Origin: Candidatus Zhuqueibacterota bacterium
Lineage (GTDB): Bacteria > Zhuqueibacterota > Zhuqueibacteria > Zhuqueibacterales > Zhuqueibacteraceae
Length of the DNA: 34,095 nucleotides
Assembly (NCBI GenBank): GCA_022616415.1
Contig: JAKEEU010000278.1
Location: 1 to 34,095, forward strand
Direction: 5' to 3'
Positions 33,001 through 34,095 of the stretch are shown here, in pieces. The first letter of the stretch is position 1; every line of letters begins with the position of its first letter. Both the position numbers and the translations under genes were made by a program. The notes under the pieces were generated by a model. The model saw only the letters and a list, made by a program, of their open reading frames with translations, did no database searches and had not been told where the DNA came from.

Positions 33001-33082
33001 CGAGGCGGGCACAGGCTTGTATCTGTATCGTTTGGAGAGCGCGGCGATGACGTTGTACGGGAAGATGTTGTTGGTGCGATAA
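30023..33082 (+). CDS. Exported protein with eight carboxypeptidase-regulatory-like repeats and T9SS sorting domain
   Basis: 1019 residues from ATG 30023, with AAGGAG 8 bases before it. An upstream in-frame ATT/TTG region is ignored. Leader MKRFATIGTIAAAAAILAIG. Eight repeats of about 90-110 residues follow, each opening with IxGxVT..xGxP(I/V)xxAxVxA and having a YxIxxLxxGxYxVxAxAxG(Y) core, then YYDxAxxPxxAxPVxVxxxxxxxxIDFxL. Openings include AISGHVATS, AISGKVTDASGAPVAGAGVS, SISGKVTDEAGNPIAGALIE, SISGSVTSSQGTPLADVLVQ, VISGKVTDDSGRPLGGAFIA and VLGKVSDKAGKGVGGAYVYV. These prealbumin-like modules are usually rigid surface stalks. The final ~95 residues are a type A sorting domain (YGNYPNPFNPTTQIAFGL, VFNVLGEEVAVL, TGLYLYRLESAAM). 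Probably exposed on the cell surface; ligand unknown. Confidence 0.88.
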   Translation: MKRFATIGTIAAAAAILAIGYSPSPLASQDHKSNAAPSSQQLQLHHAIEIARSMRSLKQQTPILKNTSIVAGAQAISGHVATSDGTPAHLLKIFVVAFTVDSSLTPSRGFAYVNPDGSYLIENLLPGEYVVVAQADGYETQYYDQAASLADAKMVSVAASDTTTGIDFKLVKITPGTGAISGKVTDASGAPVAGAGVSAFSRANPFSYGGAQTASDGTYRIEGLKAGNYFVQVWAEGYIGEFYDDARTPDQATLVAVNEPDETTSIDFVLSVGGSISGKVTDEAGNPIAGALIEAYFAKTDSLFRKGYGIAISEKDGSYKISGLEAGEYLVLAHAWNQWSYAIEWYKNTSAPDSATPVPVTEGQVTTGIDFTLDLPQIAGSISGSVTSSQGTPLADVLVQAVSWLSTADSLNEKSGFGGYAYTDASGHYRIDLPADTVLVSATYYSGWQSVTRWYPDAITPDSAKPVVVQENVDLDDIDFRLPIVVSNSVISGKVTDDSGRPLGGAFIAITPPKRTDDHVWLIWAYGVTDSSGNYAIANLPAGEYIVHAQYWESYSFGEQWYQNAARQEDATPVKVDESQKVGDIDFTLKLHPMYGSIYGRVTADADGSPIARAYVEISPVQRDYLTGAPIAFWSWNTTTNERGEYRLDFLPSGEYLVVVYANGAFEYFEDAVVTEQAKPVKVTGGDSTLVNFGLTPRNEGMGVISGVVTDEWNNAPLPIALVIARPAVTILKWPESEMFFTAVTNPDGSYKMTGLAPGEYYVMSFAPDYAGEYYDNVFDPSQATPVKVDGQTPVEGINFTLYPIFFREKGDLDPRAGTGAGVLGKVSDKAGKGVGGAYVYVLNDNEQPIAFTRTNAEGNYEINDMPPGQYRMLASHIAYNSKYNNDANHFNEAKPVDLGLGKSEVNFVLEPKGTTGVDEQPGATIPKTIELYGNYPNPFNPTTQIAFGLPSVMRVKIRVFNVLGEEVAVLQDGAMNAGVHHLTWDGRNAAGREAGTGLYLYRLESAAMTLYGKMLLVR

Positions 33083-33102
33083 GGTCAAATGGCCTCTACG
33101 CT

Positions 33103-33120
33103 CCTTGTTGACAAACAAGG
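33103..33120 (+). terminator. Weak hairpin after the repeat protein
   Basis: CCTTGTT and AACAAGG form a perfect 7-bp stem with a GACA loop 20 bases after the stop. There is no T-tract behind it, so it is only a weak intrinsic terminator candidate. Confidence 0.35.
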
Positions 33121-33187
33121 ACTGGGGGTTGTTGCGCGTTCCTGATTACCAAAATTTACTCACCACAATTTCTTAAGGAGGAGCATT

Positions 33188-34095
33188 ATGAAACGAACAT
33201 TTTTTCACAGCGCCCTTTTGGGCGTGTTTGTCCTGATTTTATCCGGGCAAACCGTTTGGGGCCAGATCCCTCAAACCATCAGTTATCAAGGCATCTTAAC
33301 TGATGCCAGCGGCATCGTGCCGCCTGATGGCAATTACAATCTGACCTTCAAGCTCTACAACGTTGCCACCGGCGGTTCGCCGCTTTGGACAGAGGCGCAT
33401 TCCGTTGCGGTCAGCAATGGGATATTCACTATCATCTTGGGCAGCCTGAATCCTTTAACGCCGCCTTTTAACGAGCAATACTGGCTCGGGATTACGGTGG
33501 GTACGGATCCGGAGCTTGCTCCGCGGACACAACTCACTGCGTCGGCCTATAGCTTGAATGCCCGGTCTATAGTTGATGGCGCGGTCACGCGCAACAAAAT
33601 TGCCGGCGGCCAGGTGGTGAAATCGCTCAACACGCTCAAAGACGATGTCACCCTGGCGGCTGGAACAAATGTGACGATCACACCGAGCGGCAATACGCTC
33701 ACGATTGCGGCCCCCGGCCTTGGAGCCATCACCGGAGTTACGGCCGGAACCGGATTAACCGGAGGCGGAACCAGTGGCAATGTGACCATCGGTATTGCCA
33801 ACAGCGGTGTGAGCACGGCGCAGCTTGCTGACAACGCAGTGACCAGCGCCAAAATCCAAGACGGCCAAGTAGACACTAAAGATCTCGCCAATGATGCCGT
33901 GACCACGGCCAAGCTCGCAAACGATGCGGTGACGAGCAGCAAAATTCAAGACGGCCAGGTAGGCACCAACGATCTTGCCAATGATGCGGTGACTGTAAAG
34001 AAAATCTTGCCCGACGTGGTTTCCAGTGTCGATGGGGTCAGCAATGATGGCGGCAACATTGATCTCGTTGCCGGGACGAACATCACCATCACCCC
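33188..34095 (+). CDS. Tail-fibre-like exported repeat protein, 3' end outside the window
   Basis: The frame is open from ATG 33188 to the window edge (302 codons). AAGGAGG sits 7 bases before the ATG. Signal MKRTFFHSALLGVFVLILSG, then TVWGQIPQTISYQGILTDAS, DGNYNLTFKLYNVATGGSPL and QLTASAYSLNAR are typical of a family of exported FCB proteins. From ~130 comes a repetitive region with LADNAVTSAKIQDGQVDTKD, LANDAVTTAK, LANDAVTSSKIQDGQVGTND and LANDAVTVKK: this repeat is common in phage-tail-fibre-like and trimeric beta-helical proteins, often ending in an S74-type intramolecular chaperone. Whether that end exists cannot be seen. A surface or secreted adhesive fibre is inferred. It follows the previous gene by 105 bases. 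Confidence 0.8.
   Translation, partial: MKRTFFHSALLGVFVLILSGQTVWGQIPQTISYQGILTDASGIVPPDGNYNLTFKLYNVATGGSPLWTEAHSVAVSNGIFTIILGSLNPLTPPFNEQYWLGITVGTDPELAPRTQLTASAYSLNARSIVDGAVTRNKIAGGQVVKSLNTLKDDVTLAAGTNVTITPSGNTLTIAAPGLGAITGVTAGTGLTGGGTSGNVTIGIANSGVSTAQLADNAVTSAKIQDGQVDTKDLANDAVTTAKLANDAVTSSKIQDGQVGTNDLANDAVTVKKILPDVVSSVDGVSNDGGNIDLVAGTNITIT

Noticed and set aside
31979..33118. 379-codon open frame on the minus strand
   Set aside because: Antisense to the stalk protein, whose repeats and sorting domain are unambiguous.
33547..33942. Minus-strand frames at the right edge
   Set aside because: They are antisense to a clear exported-protein gene starting at 33188 with a strong Shine-Dalgarno sequence.
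33800..34010. Regular repeats that could look like a CRISPR array
   Set aside because: They are in frame within a coding sequence and vary by codon; the repeats have no unique spacers of constant length.

Overview
The window looks like an accessory, surface-protein-rich region of a bacterium of the FCB (Fibrobacterota-Chlorobiota-Bacteroidota) superphylum, most likely an uncultured lineage such as candidate division KSB1 or a Calditrichota relative. The main reason is the C-terminal module NYPNPFN...YNxxGxLVRxL...W(D/E)Gxxx.G..VASGIYFYRL.....RKLxLLK, a FlgD-like, type IX secretion (T9SS type A) sorting domain, on at least seven proteins. The phylum is inference. No housekeeping gene, tRNA, rRNA, CRISPR array or transposase was found.

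Region 1 (about 1-3830) is AT-richer and holds a decaying cluster of TPR and STAND/AAA-like ATPase genes: a 5'-truncated TPR gene, a broken ATPase fragment, an apparently intact ATPase, and an ATPase whose C-terminal TIR/deoxyribosyltransferase-like domain is cut off at a junction. The layout recalls NTPase-based conflict or defence systems. Region 2 (3817-6867) has an exported coiled-coil protein on the minus strand and, divergently, a coiled-coil exported protein plus an outer-membrane beta-barrel protein.

Region 3 (about 6880-12500) holds a serpin remnant, four small lipoproteins (one with a BsuPI-like domain) and a large DUF3160 protein with a sorting domain. Region 4 (12558-21986) is the most striking. 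Asp-box beta-propeller proteins with sorting domains form two copies of an ancestral triplet C-A-B. Copy 1 is C-relic (13080-13148), A (13170-14603), B (15081-16544); copy 2 is C (17650-19059), A' (19081-20505), B' (20538-21986). B' is a mosaic of B-like, C-like and a third type of sorting domain. Lipoprotein genes are scattered between them.

Region 5 (21999-29672) has an FG-GAP/VCBS protein with two FlgD-like modules, several lipoproteins, and at least four gene relics (orphan sorting domain, collapsed propeller gene, beta-sandwich tail, outer-membrane barrel tail). Region 6 (29734-34095) has a REP-like palindrome pair, a 1019-residue protein with eight carboxypeptidase-regulatory-like repeats and a sorting domain, and the start of a tail-fibre-like exported protein that runs off the edge. 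From 4698 to the end every gene is on the plus strand. Many genes have good Shine-Dalgarno sequences, and few convincing terminators are visible. The overall picture is a cell-surface island that evolves by duplication, module exchange and deletion, with sorting-domain DNA as a likely homology substrate.
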